NCBI GenBank assembly: GCA_030531005.1
Contig: JAUMTW010000003.1
Coordinates: 124,001 to 188,000 of the forward strand
From: Corynebacterium sp.
GTDB lineage: Bacteria; Actinomycetota; Actinomycetes; Mycobacteriales; Mycobacteriaceae
DNA length: 64,000 bases
Reading direction: 5' to 3'
Position 1 is the stretch's first letter; the number at the start of each line of letters is the position of its first letter. Of this stretch, positions 28,675 through 38,164 are shown in pieces. The notes below the pieces were generated by a model. The model was not told where the DNA came from and did no database searches. It was given only the letters and a program-made list of their open reading frames with translations. Position numbers and translations under genes: made by a program.

Positions 28675-29142
28675 ATGGCCACCGCAGTAACCAGCATTGT
28701 TTCCGCAAACGACACCGCCTCTTTGCTGCCTGCTGGCAGTAAGGCAGCTCGCCTATGCCGGTATGCTCACTTTCTGCTGGCGCAGGCAGAAGAGTTCGAC
28801 CTCAACGGTGATCCAAATACCGCTTTTGAGTACTTCTATCGGGCGGCACTGCGAGTAGGAGCCGCGCGAGTGGCCTTGAGTCCAATAGGGGCCCGCAAGC
28901 GGAAGCCGAAAGGGGTGTGGGAGCAGCTGAAGATGGTTGATCGTACCTGTGTTGATTGGGCCAAGGCGTTTGAAGCGCTAGCGCTCACGCGCCGTCGTGC
29001 AGCGACTTTTGCGTCCTATACCGTGAGCGAAGAGGCGTTGGTGCAGATTCGCGATCTGGTTGAGCGATTTTTGGTGGATACGGAGTTCGATGGCGTGCCG
29101 GATCCTGTAGATCCTGGTATGGGTGGCGGAAAGGCTGCATAG
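28675..29142 (+). CDS. SAV_6107-type HEPN-domain protein, probably SOS-regulated
   Basis: Function unknown. From the ATG at 28675 (GGAGAAGGG upstream) it is 155 aa; an in-frame ATG at 28615 would add 20 residues. The sequence is helical, with an N-terminal segment (residues about 20-60) ending in AFEYFYRAALRVGAARVAL that fits the SAV_6107-like HEPN family, and a second helix bundle with DWAKAFEALALTRRRA. The canonical HEPN RNase motif R-x4-6-H is not evident. The LexA box in its promoter points to a role after DNA damage. Conserved next to the DUF3040 gene ahead of mraZ in corynebacteria. Confidence 0.7.
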   Translation: MATAVTSIVSANDTASLLPAGSKAARLCRYAHFLLAQAEEFDLNGDPNTAFEYFYRAALRVGAARVALSPIGARKRKPKGVWEQLKMVDRTCVDWAKAFEALALTRRRAATFASYTVSEEALVQIRDLVERFLVDTEFDGVPDPVDPGMGGGKAA

Positions 29143-29359
29143 AGTTTAGTCCGATTCCTGCAGCCTTGAATTAGTTGGGATATCCGGGAACAATTGTCGA
29201 GAGTCTCTCGTTGTCGTTATAGAGATGGGGTGAAAAGTGGTGGTGGTCAAAATAGTGGCTGCAGAACCGCGCCTGGCTCGTTAGAATAGAAGCAACAAGA
29301 ACTAGAGACGAAAACCCTTCGCCTTCTATTGAAATTTGGCTGTAGCCAAGGAGGACATC

Positions 29360-29749
29360 ATGGCACTATCCGAGCAGGAGCAGCGTGCACTCCGTGATTT
29401 GGAACGCTCCCTTTTGGCTGATGACCCAAAATTTGGTTCTGCAATTTCCGATCTGGAAGAGGGGCCTGCGTTCGGCAAGGTGGGTCTGCGTGGAATCGCG
29501 ATCATTGTTATCGGTTTGCTGCTCCTCGTCGGTGGCGTGGCGCTGAGTCAGGCAAGCCTCTGGTTTGTCGTCTTGAGCGTCTTTGGCTTCTTCGTGATGC
29601 TCGGTGGTGGCATCTGGATGATGCGTGGCGGTAGTGATAGTAATTCCGCTGCGGCTCCAAAATTAAAGTCTGCGAAGCCCGCCAAATCCAATCCGAACAA
29701 TTCCATTGGTGGGCGCATGGAAGATAATTTCCGCCGTCGCTTTGAATAA
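29360..29749 (+). CDS. DUF3040 membrane protein (Rv2169c-like)
   Basis: Small membrane protein of unknown function, conserved next to the dcw cluster in Actinobacteria. From the ATG at 29360 with a strong AAGGAGG it is 129 aa; the signature start MALSEQEQRALRDLERSLLADDPKF confirms this start. Two helices at about 46-62 and 66-84, then a polar tail rich in Ser/Lys/Asn. Followed by a strong terminator. Confidence 0.88.
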   Translation: MALSEQEQRALRDLERSLLADDPKFGSAISDLEEGPAFGKVGLRGIAIIVIGLLLLVGGVALSQASLWFVVLSVFGFFVMLGGGIWMMRGGSDSNSAAAPKLKSAKPAKSNPNNSIGGRMEDNFRRRFE

Positions 29750-29802
29750 ACCACTAGCTCAGCACATGATTGTGCGCCTATAATATTGGTACCCCCTTAA
29801 TG

Positions 29803-29833
29803 AACCCGGAAGGCTTTGAGCGCCTTCCGGGTT
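29803..29833 (+). terminator. Terminator after the DUF3040 gene
   Basis: AACCCGGAAGGC (29803-29814) with GCCTTCCGGGTT (29822-29833), loop 7 nt, then TTTCTTG. Perfect 12-bp stem. Confidence 0.9.
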
Positions 29834-30404
29834 TTTCTTGCGCCCCTAACGGCTCCACGTGTAACCCTTGGATTATGCGCCAGGAGGGTCTCATCCAGTG
29901 GTGCGTTCCATTGGTTTTCTTCGTTCATGAAGGCTGTCGCCTTGCCTGCCGACTCCACCCTTATAGTTCCCGCCCTGGTTCACAATTCGCCATATATGCC
30001 GCAGTGCCTGTGTTTCCCCGCGGTGTCCCACAATCCCCCATGTTCCCCACGATGCCCCACGAATAAGGATGATTGCACCTCGTTGAGCTCAAATTCGGCC
30101 ACGAGAGCGCAAACAACGATGTCAAAGTTGTTTTATGAGGGCAATGTGACAACTGTGAATTAACCATTGGGGGTGTAAGTGGGGGCTAGGGTGCTCATTG
30201 GGTTGTCAAGAATTTCTGAAATAAAGCTGCAGTTGAGAGGCTATTTTGTGATGCTGCAAACGAAAAACACGGGCTTTGAGGTAGTAAGAGTGGGGGAAAG
30301 TGGGGTATGGTGGTGCTAGATGGAATTGCTGTAGGTGCAGTAAAAGCCATCGCACGATAACCGACACCATGAAGAATCGATGTATAGGGTAGGAGGACAC
30401 ACGA
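29834..30404. other. Regulatory region upstream of mraZ
   Basis: 570 bases with no credible gene. It holds three groups of phased G-runs: four CCCA (TGGG on the minus strand) at 30027-30030, 30037-30040, 30046-30049 and 30056-30059; a looser plus-strand group at about 30168-30202; and the canonical three-repeat MraZ box at 30290-30314. The ribosome site AGGAGG is just before 30405. Confidence 0.55.
30290..30314 (+). promoter_or_regulatory. MraZ operator, three 10-bp-phased GTGGG repeats
   Basis: GTGGG at 30290-30294 and 30300-30304 and GTGGT at 30310-30314, exactly 10 bp apart. MraZ of other bacteria binds direct repeats of this TGGGN-type spaced one helical turn apart in its own promoter and represses the dcw operon. 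The site lies about 90 bp before mraZ. Confidence 0.75.
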
Positions 30405-30836
30405 GTGTTCTTGGGAACCTATACGCCGAAACTTGATGACAAAGGTCGCCTCACCCTTCCTGCAAAATTTCGTGAGGAATTAGCGGATGGACTGATGGTG
30501 ACCAAGGGGCAAGATCATTCGCTTGCGGTTTACCCACGCGCCGAGTTTGCCGCGCGGGCTCGCAAGGCCGCGGAAGTGTCGCGTACCAACCCCAAGGCGC
30601 GCGCATTTATCCGTAACTTAGCCGCAAGCGCTGATGAACAACGCCCTGATGGGCAGGGGCGAATCACGCTCAATGCTCAGCACCGGGAATATGCCGGCTT
30701 GCAAAAAGAGTGTGTGGTTATCGGCTCTGTGGACTTCCTAGAAATCTGGGATGCCGCAGCTTGGCAGGAATACCAAGAGAGCACGGAAGCTGACTTCGCT
30801 GCAGCGGATGGCGACTTCTTGGGAGAACTGCTGTAA
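30405..30836 (+). CDS. mraZ: Transcriptional regulator MraZ
   Basis: DNA-binding AbrB-fold protein that forms ring oligomers and autoregulates the dcw cluster. The 143-aa protein starts at GTG with AGGAGG upstream. It has two SpoVT/AbrB-like repeats: residues 1-50 ([21 protein letters not shown] with the DKGRLTLP motif) and about 75-120 ([16 protein letters not shown]). It opens the dcw cluster. In C. glutamicum, mraZ mRNA level is also controlled by RNase III cleavage; whether that applies here is not visible. Confidence 0.95.
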   Translation: MFLGTYTPKLDDKGRLTLPAKFREELADGLMVTKGQDHSLAVYPRAEFAARARKAAEVSRTNPKARAFIRNLAASADEQRPDGQGRITLNAQHREYAGLQKECVVIGSVDFLEIWDAAAWQEYQESTEADFAAADGDFLGELL

Positions 30837-31034
30837 CAACCGCCAAGCGGTGAACATAGTAGGGCAGTGCGCAAAACGGAGTGCACGTTCAACTTCGTTC
30901 GCTCGCCACCTAAAAGGTTCTGGTGTACTTCCCCGATATCAGAATCAGGTGGGCGAATGAGGTCGAATGGGTACCCCGTTTTCTGTCACTAGTCCCACAA
31001 CGCAATAACGGGCACAACAATCGGGGAGAGGGGG

Positions 31035-32138
31035 ATGACCACCTTGGCAACTAGGAACGCAACATCGGCCGTAGATGCTACAGATGTCACCACCTCCTTT
31101 GCAGCCAATCACGGTCATGTACCCGTTATGCGCACGCGCATGGGTGATCTTCTCGAGCCAGCTGTTGAGCGCTATGGGGAAACCGCAATTCTCATTGATG
31201 GCACCTTAGGTGCGGGTGGACACAGTGAATCCTTCTTGCAGCGTTTCCCGCAGGCCAAGGTTATTGGTGTTGACCGTGATATCCACGCCCTTGAAGCCAC
31301 ACGTCAGCGCCTTGCACCCTTCGGTGAGCGTTTCCTGGGGATTCATTGCCGTTTTGATGCCTTTGATGTCACCCTGCAAGAGTTAGCGTCCCAAACCGAT
31401 GCTCATCCCGTAGCTCAGCTCTACGTAGCAGTTGGCGTAACCGGTGCGTTATTTGACCTTGGTGTTTCTTCCATGCAATTGGATGAAGAATCCCGCGGGT
31501 TCGCCTACCGTTTTGATGCACCCCTGGATATGCGCATGGATGACTCTCAAGTGCTGACTGCTGCAGATATTCTCAATACCTATAGTCAACAAGACATCGC
31601 GCGTATTTTGAAAGTCTATGGAGAAGAGCGTTTTGCCGGCAAAATCGCTGCAGCCATTGTGCGTGAGCGCGAACAGCGACCCTTTGAAACCTCCGCTCAA
31701 CTCGTCGAGCTGCTCTATGCTTCCATCCCGGCGGCAGCCCGCCGTACTGGTGGTCACCCCGCCAAGCGGACTTTTCAAGCTTTGCGCGTGGAAGTTAACA
31801 AAGAACTCGAAGCTATCGAGCAGGTACTTCCGGCTATCACCCAAGCTCTGCGCCCGGGTGGGCGAGCCGTATTCATGTCGTACCAAAGTCTGGAAGACAA
31901 GATCGTTAAGCGCTACTTCCGGGAGATCACCGAATCCAAAACTCCACCAGGGCTGCCCATGGAGTTGCCGGAATATGCCCCTGAATTCGAATTGATCACT
32001 CGCGGTGCGGAACAAGCTTCGAAAGCGGAACAAGCTGAAAACCCCCGTGCGGCATCAGTACGAGTTCGAGCAGTCGCCGCTCTCGATAAAAATGAGATAG
32101 ACGGAGCTAGAATCCGCAACGATCTAGGTGGCGGATAA
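31035..32138 (+). CDS. rsmH: 16S rRNA (cytosine1402-N4)-methyltransferase RsmH (MraW)
   Basis: SAM-dependent methylation of C1402 in 16S rRNA. The 367-aa protein has a roughly 28-residue N-terminal extension, then HVPVM, the SAM-binding [10 protein letters not shown], the VIGVDRD motif, [21 protein letters not shown], and C-terminal [27 protein letters not shown] tract precedes the ATG. Its stop codon overlaps (TAATG) a 19-codon frame that leads to ftsL. Confidence 0.95.
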   Translation: MTTLATRNATSAVDATDVTTSFAANHGHVPVMRTRMGDLLEPAVERYGETAILIDGTLGAGGHSESFLQRFPQAKVIGVDRDIHALEATRQRLAPFGERFLGIHCRFDAFDVTLQELASQTDAHPVAQLYVAVGVTGALFDLGVSSMQLDEESRGFAYRFDAPLDMRMDDSQVLTAADILNTYSQQDIARILKVYGEERFAGKIAAAIVREREQRPFETSAQLVELLYASIPAAARRTGGHPAKRTFQALRVEVNKELEAIEQVLPAITQALRPGGRAVFMSYQSLEDKIVKRYFREITESKTPPGLPMELPEYAPEFELITRGAEQASKAEQAENPRAASVRVRAVAALDKNEIDGARIRNDLGGG

Positions 32139-32197
32139 TGAGTCCGAACCTAGCAGACCACAACCAGCTCACATCCACCCCAGAAATTTGGAAGTAG
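32138..32197 (+). CDS. Possible 19-aa coupling peptide between rsmH and ftsL
   Basis: The ATG at 32138 overlaps the rsmH stop as TAATG, and its frame of 19 codons ends at TAG 32195-32197, six bases before the ftsL ATG. The arrangement would let ribosomes pass from rsmH to ftsL by reinitiation. There is no independent ribosome site and no known domain, so it may simply be chance spacer. Low confidence as a protein. Confidence 0.25.
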   Translation: MSPNLADHNQLTSTPEIWK

Positions 32198-32203
32198 CAG
32201 ACC

Positions 32204-33001
32204 ATGACGATGACCCCACCGCAACGCCAAGCGGGCTACCAGTCACGCGATTTAAGTGAACCTGCTCCCCAAACTGCTGGGGTAGGCACCCTCGACCGTG
32301 AGCCACAAACACCAACACGCTCTCCGCAGCGCTACCACCGCAGCGGTGGGGCAAAGCCGAAGCGACGCTTTCAGCACCAAGCAGGTTCGCAGCAGGTACT
32401 TTCCGTTCGTGGGCGCCGCGTTATCCACGAGCGCGTGGATCCCGCAACTATTGCCTATATCGTGGGCATAACCATGCTCTTCGTTGCTGGCTTGGTTTGC
32501 ACCATGCTGATTACGGGTGTGACGACGAACCAATCATTCCGTATCCAATCGTTGCGCGAACAAAACCAGGTACTTACAAACCAATTGGAAACTCTGAACC
32601 GGGACCTCGCGGATGTCTCCTCGACCTCAAGTCTGGCGCAGCGTGCTACTGCTTTGGGTATGGTACTGCCTACCCAAACTGGCATTGTGGCAACTGATGC
32701 AGATGGCAACATTATTGAGCAGCGCGCTGCTGGTACCGAAACCCGCGAATTGATTGATATTAATGGCGACGCCAATACCGCTCGAGCAATTGCAGATGAG
32801 CTTAAGGCGCGCCAAGAGGCCGTTGCCGCCGAAGCAGCACGAGCCGCTGCGGCAGAGGCAGCTGCTCAAGCTGAAGCCGAAGAGGCAGCACACGCGGACG
32901 AAGCCGCACCCGCAGCGGCCCCAGCTGCAGAAGCTGGTGACGCCCCCGTAGGTGCACCGGCAGAGCCAGTCGATGCTGCAATCGATGCTCCTGCACAGTA
33001 A
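32204..33001 (+). CDS. ftsL: FtsL-like bitopic division protein with Ala-rich tail
   Basis: Predicted septal protein that with FtsQ and FtsB activates FtsW-FtsI. 265 aa: a basic Pro/Gln-rich cytoplasmic region 1-78, one helix at about 83-104 (AYIVGITMLFVAGLVCTML), then a short coiled coil 112-145 with the heptad QSLREQNQVLTNQLETLNRD. Identification rests on topology and position between rsmH and ftsI. After residue 195 comes a low-complexity tail of Ala, Glu and Pro, outside the membrane. Ends 11 nt before ftsI. Confidence 0.8.
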   Translation: MTMTPPQRQAGYQSRDLSEPAPQTAGVGTLDREPQTPTRSPQRYHRSGGAKPKRRFQHQAGSQQVLSVRGRRVIHERVDPATIAYIVGITMLFVAGLVCTMLITGVTTNQSFRIQSLREQNQVLTNQLETLNRDLADVSSTSSLAQRATALGMVLPTQTGIVATDADGNIIEQRAAGTETRELIDINGDANTARAIADELKARQEAVAAEAARAAAAEAAAQAEAEEAAHADEAAPAAAPAAEAGDAPVGAPAEPVDAAIDAPAQ

Positions 33002-33012
33002 AGTAGGCTCCC

Positions 33013-34959
33013 GTGGCACAGCGAACTCCCGGGCGCCTTCTGCGCCCAGCAACCTCCAATGCGCGATTCGATCCAGCTGAGTATGACTGCACCCTAAAAA
33101 AGCGTGCGAATTGGATGGCCTATATTGCACTGTTCATGGCCATTGTTCTTATAGGTCGTGCCGCAATCGTGCAGTTAAAATGGGGTCCCCAATTTGCGTC
33201 TCAAGCCGCTGATCAACGCACCCGTGTGTTCGTTGATTATGCGCGCCGCGGAGAAATCGTTGATGCCAAAGGCGAATCCCTGGCCTATACGGTCAATGCT
33301 CGTACCTTGACGGCTGCGCCAAATGTGCTACGCGAAGAGCTACGTTACGTAGCAACCCAAGAGCTGCAGAGCACTGGTGAATATCGTAGCCTCAGCGGTA
33401 ATGCTATCGAATCCCGCGTGGATGAACTTGTCGAGCAATACTTGAAAAACTATGCCGAAGGCATTCCTGCAGCCGTCGCAGCTGCCCAGGCTTCCAATAA
33501 TGAGGTCAGTAGCGAGGAAATTCTGAAAAAGCTCCACGCTGACTCCACTTATGAGGTCCTCATCCGATCAGTAGACCCCGATGTCGCTGAGACCATCGCG
33601 GATGATTTCCCCGGCATCGCCTCGGACATGGAAGCAATCCGGGAATACCCGAATGGGGCCGTGGGTGAAAACGTCATCGGCAAGGTGGGCCAAGATGGGC
33701 TTGGCCAATTCGGCCTGGAGTCTTCGCTTAACACGGACTTAAGCGGTTTGAATGGACGCTACACGATGGATGTTTCCACAGATGGCCAAATCATTCCCGG
33801 TACTGTGCGTGATGTCATTGCTGCGCAAAATGGCGCCAAGGTCGAACTTACTTTAGACCTGGAGTTGCAGACGTACGTTCAGCAGCAGCTTGAGCAAGCA
33901 AAGGGCAATTCTGGCGCTGAAAGTGCCTCGGCCGTTGTTCTCGATGCCCACACCGGTGAAGTCCTGGCCATGGCCAATACCGATACGATTAATCCCAACG
34001 GGGATATCCAGGCGCAGCTAGACGACGATAAGATTTTTGATAACCTCGCGATTTCTGCACCATTTGAGCCCGGCTCAGTAGCCAAGATCATCACTGCCGC
34101 AGGTGTGATCGAAGATGGGCTTGCCACTCCAGATGAGGTCTTGCAGGTGCCAGGCAGTATCGATATGGCTGGGGTGACGGTGCGCGATGCCTGGGAGCAT
34201 GGTGTTGTGGGGTATACCACCACTGGCGTTTTCGGTAAGTCCTCCAACGTCGGTACCTTGATGCTGGCCCAACGCTTAGGCGAGGAGCGCTATAACGAGC
34301 TGCTTGAGGCCTTTGGTATTGGTCAGTCCACGGGCATTGAATTGCCCGGCGAATCCCAAGGATTGCTACCGGCATTAGAGCAGTGGTCCGGTGGTACTTT
34401 CGCCAACCTGCCAATCGGTCAGGGCATGTCTTGGACCACCTTGCAAATGGCTAGCGTATACCAGACGATAGCGAACGGAGGTGTGCGCGTAGAACCACGC
34501 ATTGTCGATACCATAACCGATGCCAGCGGCAATACAATCGCTCAAGATGCGCCTGCCGAGACCAAGGTCGTGAGCCCCGAGACTGCGCGTACAGTGCTTG
34601 ATATGTTCCGCGCAATCGTGCAATCTGACCCTACTGGTGTGCAGTCCGGAACCGGTTCTGATGGCGCTGTTGAGGGATACCAGATTAGTGGCAAGACTGG
34701 TACTGCCCAGCAAGTAGATCCGGATACGGGGGCGTATTCGAACTCTAAATACTGGATTACCTTCGCCGGTGTAGCACCTGCTGATAACCCCCGCTTCGTG
34801 GTCGCGCTCATGCTGGATAAGCCAGTGCGTGGTGTACATGGCCAAGGCGGGCAATCTGCAGCGCCATTGTTTAGCGACATCGCGACTTGGCTGCTTGATA
34901 GAGAAAATGTACCACTGTCAGCACCAATGGAAGGCCAGCTTATTTTGCAGGCACAATAG
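33013..34959 (+). CDS. ftsI: Septal peptidoglycan transpeptidase FtsI (PBP3, class B PBP)
   Basis: D,D-transpeptidase that cross-links septal peptidoglycan, acting with FtsW. The 648-aa protein starts at GTG 33013. One helix at about 35-54, a class B dimerisation/pedestal domain (about 65-285), and a transpeptidase domain with the active-site SVAK (S355-K358), SSN (410-412) and KTG (561-563) motifs. No PASTA domains follow. The ftsL gene is 11 nt upstream and murE 57 nt downstream. Confidence 0.95.
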   Translation: MAQRTPGRLLRPATSNARFDPAEYDCTLKKRANWMAYIALFMAIVLIGRAAIVQLKWGPQFASQAADQRTRVFVDYARRGEIVDAKGESLAYTVNARTLTAAPNVLREELRYVATQELQSTGEYRSLSGNAIESRVDELVEQYLKNYAEGIPAAVAAAQASNNEVSSEEILKKLHADSTYEVLIRSVDPDVAETIADDFPGIASDMEAIREYPNGAVGENVIGKVGQDGLGQFGLESSLNTDLSGLNGRYTMDVSTDGQIIPGTVRDVIAAQNGAKVELTLDLELQTYVQQQLEQAKGNSGAESASAVVLDAHTGEVLAMANTDTINPNGDIQAQLDDDKIFDNLAISAPFEPGSVAKIITAAGVIEDGLATPDEVLQVPGSIDMAGVTVRDAWEHGVVGYTTTGVFGKSSNVGTLMLAQRLGEERYNELLEAFGIGQSTGIELPGESQGLLPALEQWSGGTFANLPIGQGMSWTTLQMASVYQTIANGGVRVEPRIVDTITDASGNTIAQDAPAETKVVSPETARTVLDMFRAIVQSDPTGVQSGTGSDGAVEGYQISGKTGTAQQVDPDTGAYSNSKYWITFAGVAPADNPRFVVALMLDKPVRGVHGQGGQSAAPLFSDIATWLLDRENVPLSAPMEGQLILQAQ

Positions 34960-35016
34960 ACTGAAATAACAACCAAAACGACACCGCCGTAGCAGGCTTC
35001 GGGAGGAACGACGCAA

Positions 35017-36519
35017 ATGACAACTCTTGGGCAGATCACCGAGCTGGTCGCAGGCCAGTTCCACGGCAACCGGGAGGCAGCAGAGCAGGTCGTCTCCGAG
35101 ATCGGATTGGATTCGCAGCATCTGCCTACCGGAGCGGTCTTCGCAGCCCTGCCGGGCACGAGTACCCATGGCGCGCGCTTTGCCGCCGATACTGCGGCAG
35201 CAGCTGTACTCACGGATGCCGCAGGCGTGGCATTTTTGCAGGAGCAGGGCTATGGCCAGCCCATCATCGAAGTCGCTGATGTGCGCCAGGTTCTCGGTAA
35301 AGCCGCTTCCGCGATTTATGGCGACCCAAGTCGAGAGCTCACTATCATCGGCGTAACTGGTACCTCGGGTAAGACCACCACGAGTTACCTCATCGAAGCT
35401 GGCCTACTTGCAGCTGGCTGTTCGGTGGGTTTGATCGGTACTACCGGTACCCGCATCAATAGCGAACCAGTGCCAACAAGCCTGACAACGCCTGAAGCCC
35501 CAACGCTGCAAAGGCTATTCAGGCAGATGTGTGATGCTGGGGTGACCCACGTGGTGATGGAAGTCTCTTCCCACGCTTTAAGCTTAGGTCGCGTCCAAGG
35601 AACCCATTTCGCCGTGGCAGGTTTTACGAACCTCACCCAGGATCACCTTGACTTCCATAAGGACATGGAATCTTATTTCCAAGCGAAGGCGTTGCTCTTC
35701 GATCCAAATTCCCCAGTACACGCGGATAAATCGGTCATTTGCATTGATGATGACTGGGGGCAGCGCCTTGCCGACATTGCTGCTGGTCCAGTACTCACAG
35801 TTTCTAGTGGGGCGAATCCTGCAGCACAATTACAGGCCACAGAAATTCAGGTGGCAACCAACGGGGCTCAAAGCTTTCAGCTGACCAGTAACGCCACTCA
35901 GACCTTGGAAGTAGCTTTGAATGTTCCAGGCCGCTTTAATGTGGCTAATGCAGCACTTGCAGTTGGCATTGCTGAGGCCATTGGGTTTGCAGGTTCACAG
36001 CTGGCTTCCTTTATTGCAGCCCTAGCCACCGCCTTTGTACCCGGGCGTATGCAGCGTATCGCTGCACCGAATTACTTGGTTGTGGTGGACTATGCGCATA
36101 AGCCAGCTGCTGTTACTGCGGTGTTGGAGACTATTCGTCAAGAAATCCAAGGCCGCCTACTCGTGGTGATAGGTGCTGGTGGCAACCGTGACGCTGGCAA
36201 ACGTTCCGTAATGGGTGCTGAAGCTGCCCGTTTGGCAGATTTGGTCTTTGTGACTGATGACAACCCGCGTGACGAAGACCCCGCGACCATTCGCGCTGCG
36301 GTGATCTCCGGTACCAAGGAATACCCCGACGCTGAAGTCATCGAGATTGGTTCGCGTGCCGAGGCAATTCGGGCGGCGATTCAGTCAGCACACCCTGGTG
36401 ATGCGGTAGCGATCCTGGGGAAGGGCCACGAGGTTGGCCAACTTATTGCCGGGGTACAGCACCACTTTGATGACCGGGAGGAAGCCATCCAAGCAATTGC
36501 CGACCGAGGACAAAACTAA
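35017..36519 (+). CDS. murE: UDP-MurNAc-L-Ala-D-Glu:meso-diaminopimelate ligase
   Basis: Adds meso-DAP to the UDP-MurNAc dipeptide in the cytoplasm with ATP. 500 aa with the ATP-binding GVTGTSGKTTTS, the central-domain VMEVSSHALSLGRV and NLTQDHLDFHKDMESYF, and the C-terminal DDNPRDEDP motif whose DNPR selects DAP over lysine, in line with the corynebacterial A1-gamma wall. GGGAGG precedes the ATG. Confidence 0.96.
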   Translation: MTTLGQITELVAGQFHGNREAAEQVVSEIGLDSQHLPTGAVFAALPGTSTHGARFAADTAAAAVLTDAAGVAFLQEQGYGQPIIEVADVRQVLGKAASAIYGDPSRELTIIGVTGTSGKTTTSYLIEAGLLAAGCSVGLIGTTGTRINSEPVPTSLTTPEAPTLQRLFRQMCDAGVTHVVMEVSSHALSLGRVQGTHFAVAGFTNLTQDHLDFHKDMESYFQAKALLFDPNSPVHADKSVICIDDDWGQRLADIAAGPVLTVSSGANPAAQLQATEIQVATNGAQSFQLTSNATQTLEVALNVPGRFNVANAALAVGIAEAIGFAGSQLASFIAALATAFVPGRMQRIAAPNYLVVVDYAHKPAAVTAVLETIRQEIQGRLLVVIGAGGNRDAGKRSVMGAEAARLADLVFVTDDNPRDEDPATIRAAVISGTKEYPDAEVIEIGSRAEAIRAAIQSAHPGDAVAILGKGHEVGQLIAGVQHHFDDREEAIQAIADRGQN

Positions 36520-36544
36520 GAGCAGGGATGTATAGGAGTTCAGT

Positions 36545-38035
36545 ATGATCCCCCTTTCTTTACGCGAAATCGCCAGCATCACTGGCGGTGTCCTTGTTAA
36601 TCCTGGAGCAGCTGAGCACAGGATTATCGGCAATGTGGAATTCGATTCCCGCAAAATCAACCCGGGTGATCTATTCCTTGCGATCCCCGGTGCGCGCGTG
36701 GATGGCCACGACTTCCTGGACCAAGTTGCCGCCCAAGGTGCAGTAGCAGCATTGGTTGCTCGTCCAATCCCGGATGCGCCTTTGCCAGTCATCCAGGTTC
36801 CGTTACAAGAAGCACGTACTGATAGTTACGCCAACGCCCATGATTCCGATGGCTCCGTTAATGCCATCCTGCATGCTCTTGCCGCTTTAGCTGGTGCCGT
36901 AGTACGCCGTCTGCAAGCTGAAGGCCTCGTGGTGATTGGCTTGACTGGCTCTGCAGGAAAGACCAGTACCAAAGACATGTTGGCTTGTGTTTGTGGTGCT
37001 GTAGCCCCAACCGTGGCGCCGGCGGGGTCATTTAATAATGAGATCGGCCATCCTTACACCGCACTGAAGGTGACTGAGGATACTCGCTACCTGGTTGCTG
37101 AAATGTCCGCGCGTGGGTTGGGGCATGTGGCGCAATTAGCAACAATTTCCCCGCCAAATGTAGGCGTTGAGCTCAATGTAGGTACCGCACATCTAGGTGA
37201 GTTCGGATCCCAGGATGTGATCGCACAAGCCAAAGGTGAATTGGTGGAAGCTCTACCATCCGATGGGGTGGCAGTCCTGAATGCTGATGATCCAAATGTG
37301 TGGGGCATGCGTACGCGCACTCAAGCTGCAATCTGGGCGTATACAACCAAAGAGCTACATGCGGAGTTACAAGAGGTAGCGGAAGTTGTCATTGCTGCTA
37401 CCAATATTACTTTTGATGCCCTGGCACGCCCTGGCTTTGATGTTCAAGTCATCCACGGCGGGAAAGTCACAGAGCGCACGCATCTGCAGTTAGGAGTGGT
37501 TGGTGAGCATCAAGTAGCCAATGCGTTAGCAGCCTTGGCAGGCGGGCTAGCCGCCGGGGTGGAATTTGCGGATGCTATTGCTGCGCTGGCAAACCACACC
37601 ACTCGTTCTCCGCACCGTATGGAATTGATCGAGCGTGCTGGCATTCATGTGCTTGATGATGCCTATAACGCCAACCCGGAATCCATGTATGCCGGTTTGA
37701 AGGCCGCGCAGCGCTTTGCTCAAGAGAGTGGCGAGCTCTATGTGATCCTAGGGCCAATGAATGAAGCCGGGGAATCTGCGACCCACACTCATTTTGAGAT
37801 TGGGGAAGCACTCGCCAGCTATGGAGTTGCTGGTGCAGTTATCCTCGACGTCAATGCTGATAGTGCAGCGTATATTCAAGGCGCTCAGGCCAGCGGGGTA
37901 GCAGTCCAGAGGGTGACGAGCGCGGAAGAAGCAGGTAAGGTTCTTGCATCCAAGCTGCAGGCTGGCGATGTTGTCTATCTTAAAGCTTCGAATAGCTTCC
38001 AACTATGGAATGCCATAACAGAGTTGCGCGAGTGA
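36545..38035 (+). CDS. murF: UDP-MurNAc-tripeptide:D-Ala-D-Ala ligase
   Basis: Completes the UDP-MurNAc-pentapeptide. 496 aa Mur ligase with the N-terminal FDSRKINPGDLFLAIPG domain, ATP-binding GLTGSAGKTSTKDML, LVAEMSARGLGHVAQL, LNADDPNVWGM and C-terminal DDAYNANPESM. Ribosome site AGGAG before ATG 36545, 25 nt after murE. Confidence 0.96.
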   Translation: MIPLSLREIASITGGVLVNPGAAEHRIIGNVEFDSRKINPGDLFLAIPGARVDGHDFLDQVAAQGAVAALVARPIPDAPLPVIQVPLQEARTDSYANAHDSDGSVNAILHALAALAGAVVRRLQAEGLVVIGLTGSAGKTSTKDMLACVCGAVAPTVAPAGSFNNEIGHPYTALKVTEDTRYLVAEMSARGLGHVAQLATISPPNVGVELNVGTAHLGEFGSQDVIAQAKGELVEALPSDGVAVLNADDPNVWGMRTRTQAAIWAYTTKELHAELQEVAEVVIAATNITFDALARPGFDVQVIHGGKVTERTHLQLGVVGEHQVANALAALAGGLAAGVEFADAIAALANHTTRSPHRMELIERAGIHVLDDAYNANPESMYAGLKAAQRFAQESGELYVILGPMNEAGESATHTHFEIGEALASYGVAGAVILDVNADSAAYIQGAQASGVAVQRVTSAEEAGKVLASKLQAGDVVYLKASNSFQLWNAITELRE

Positions 38036-38164
38036 CTCGTGTGACAGGCGTGGGAATCCCCAAAGGGAGCCCCAACCGTTAGGATTAAATATCAAATCCT
38101 CTTACGATGCATCAACCCACCGCATCAAGAGAGAACACAAACACAATAGATAAAGGTTTTCTGG

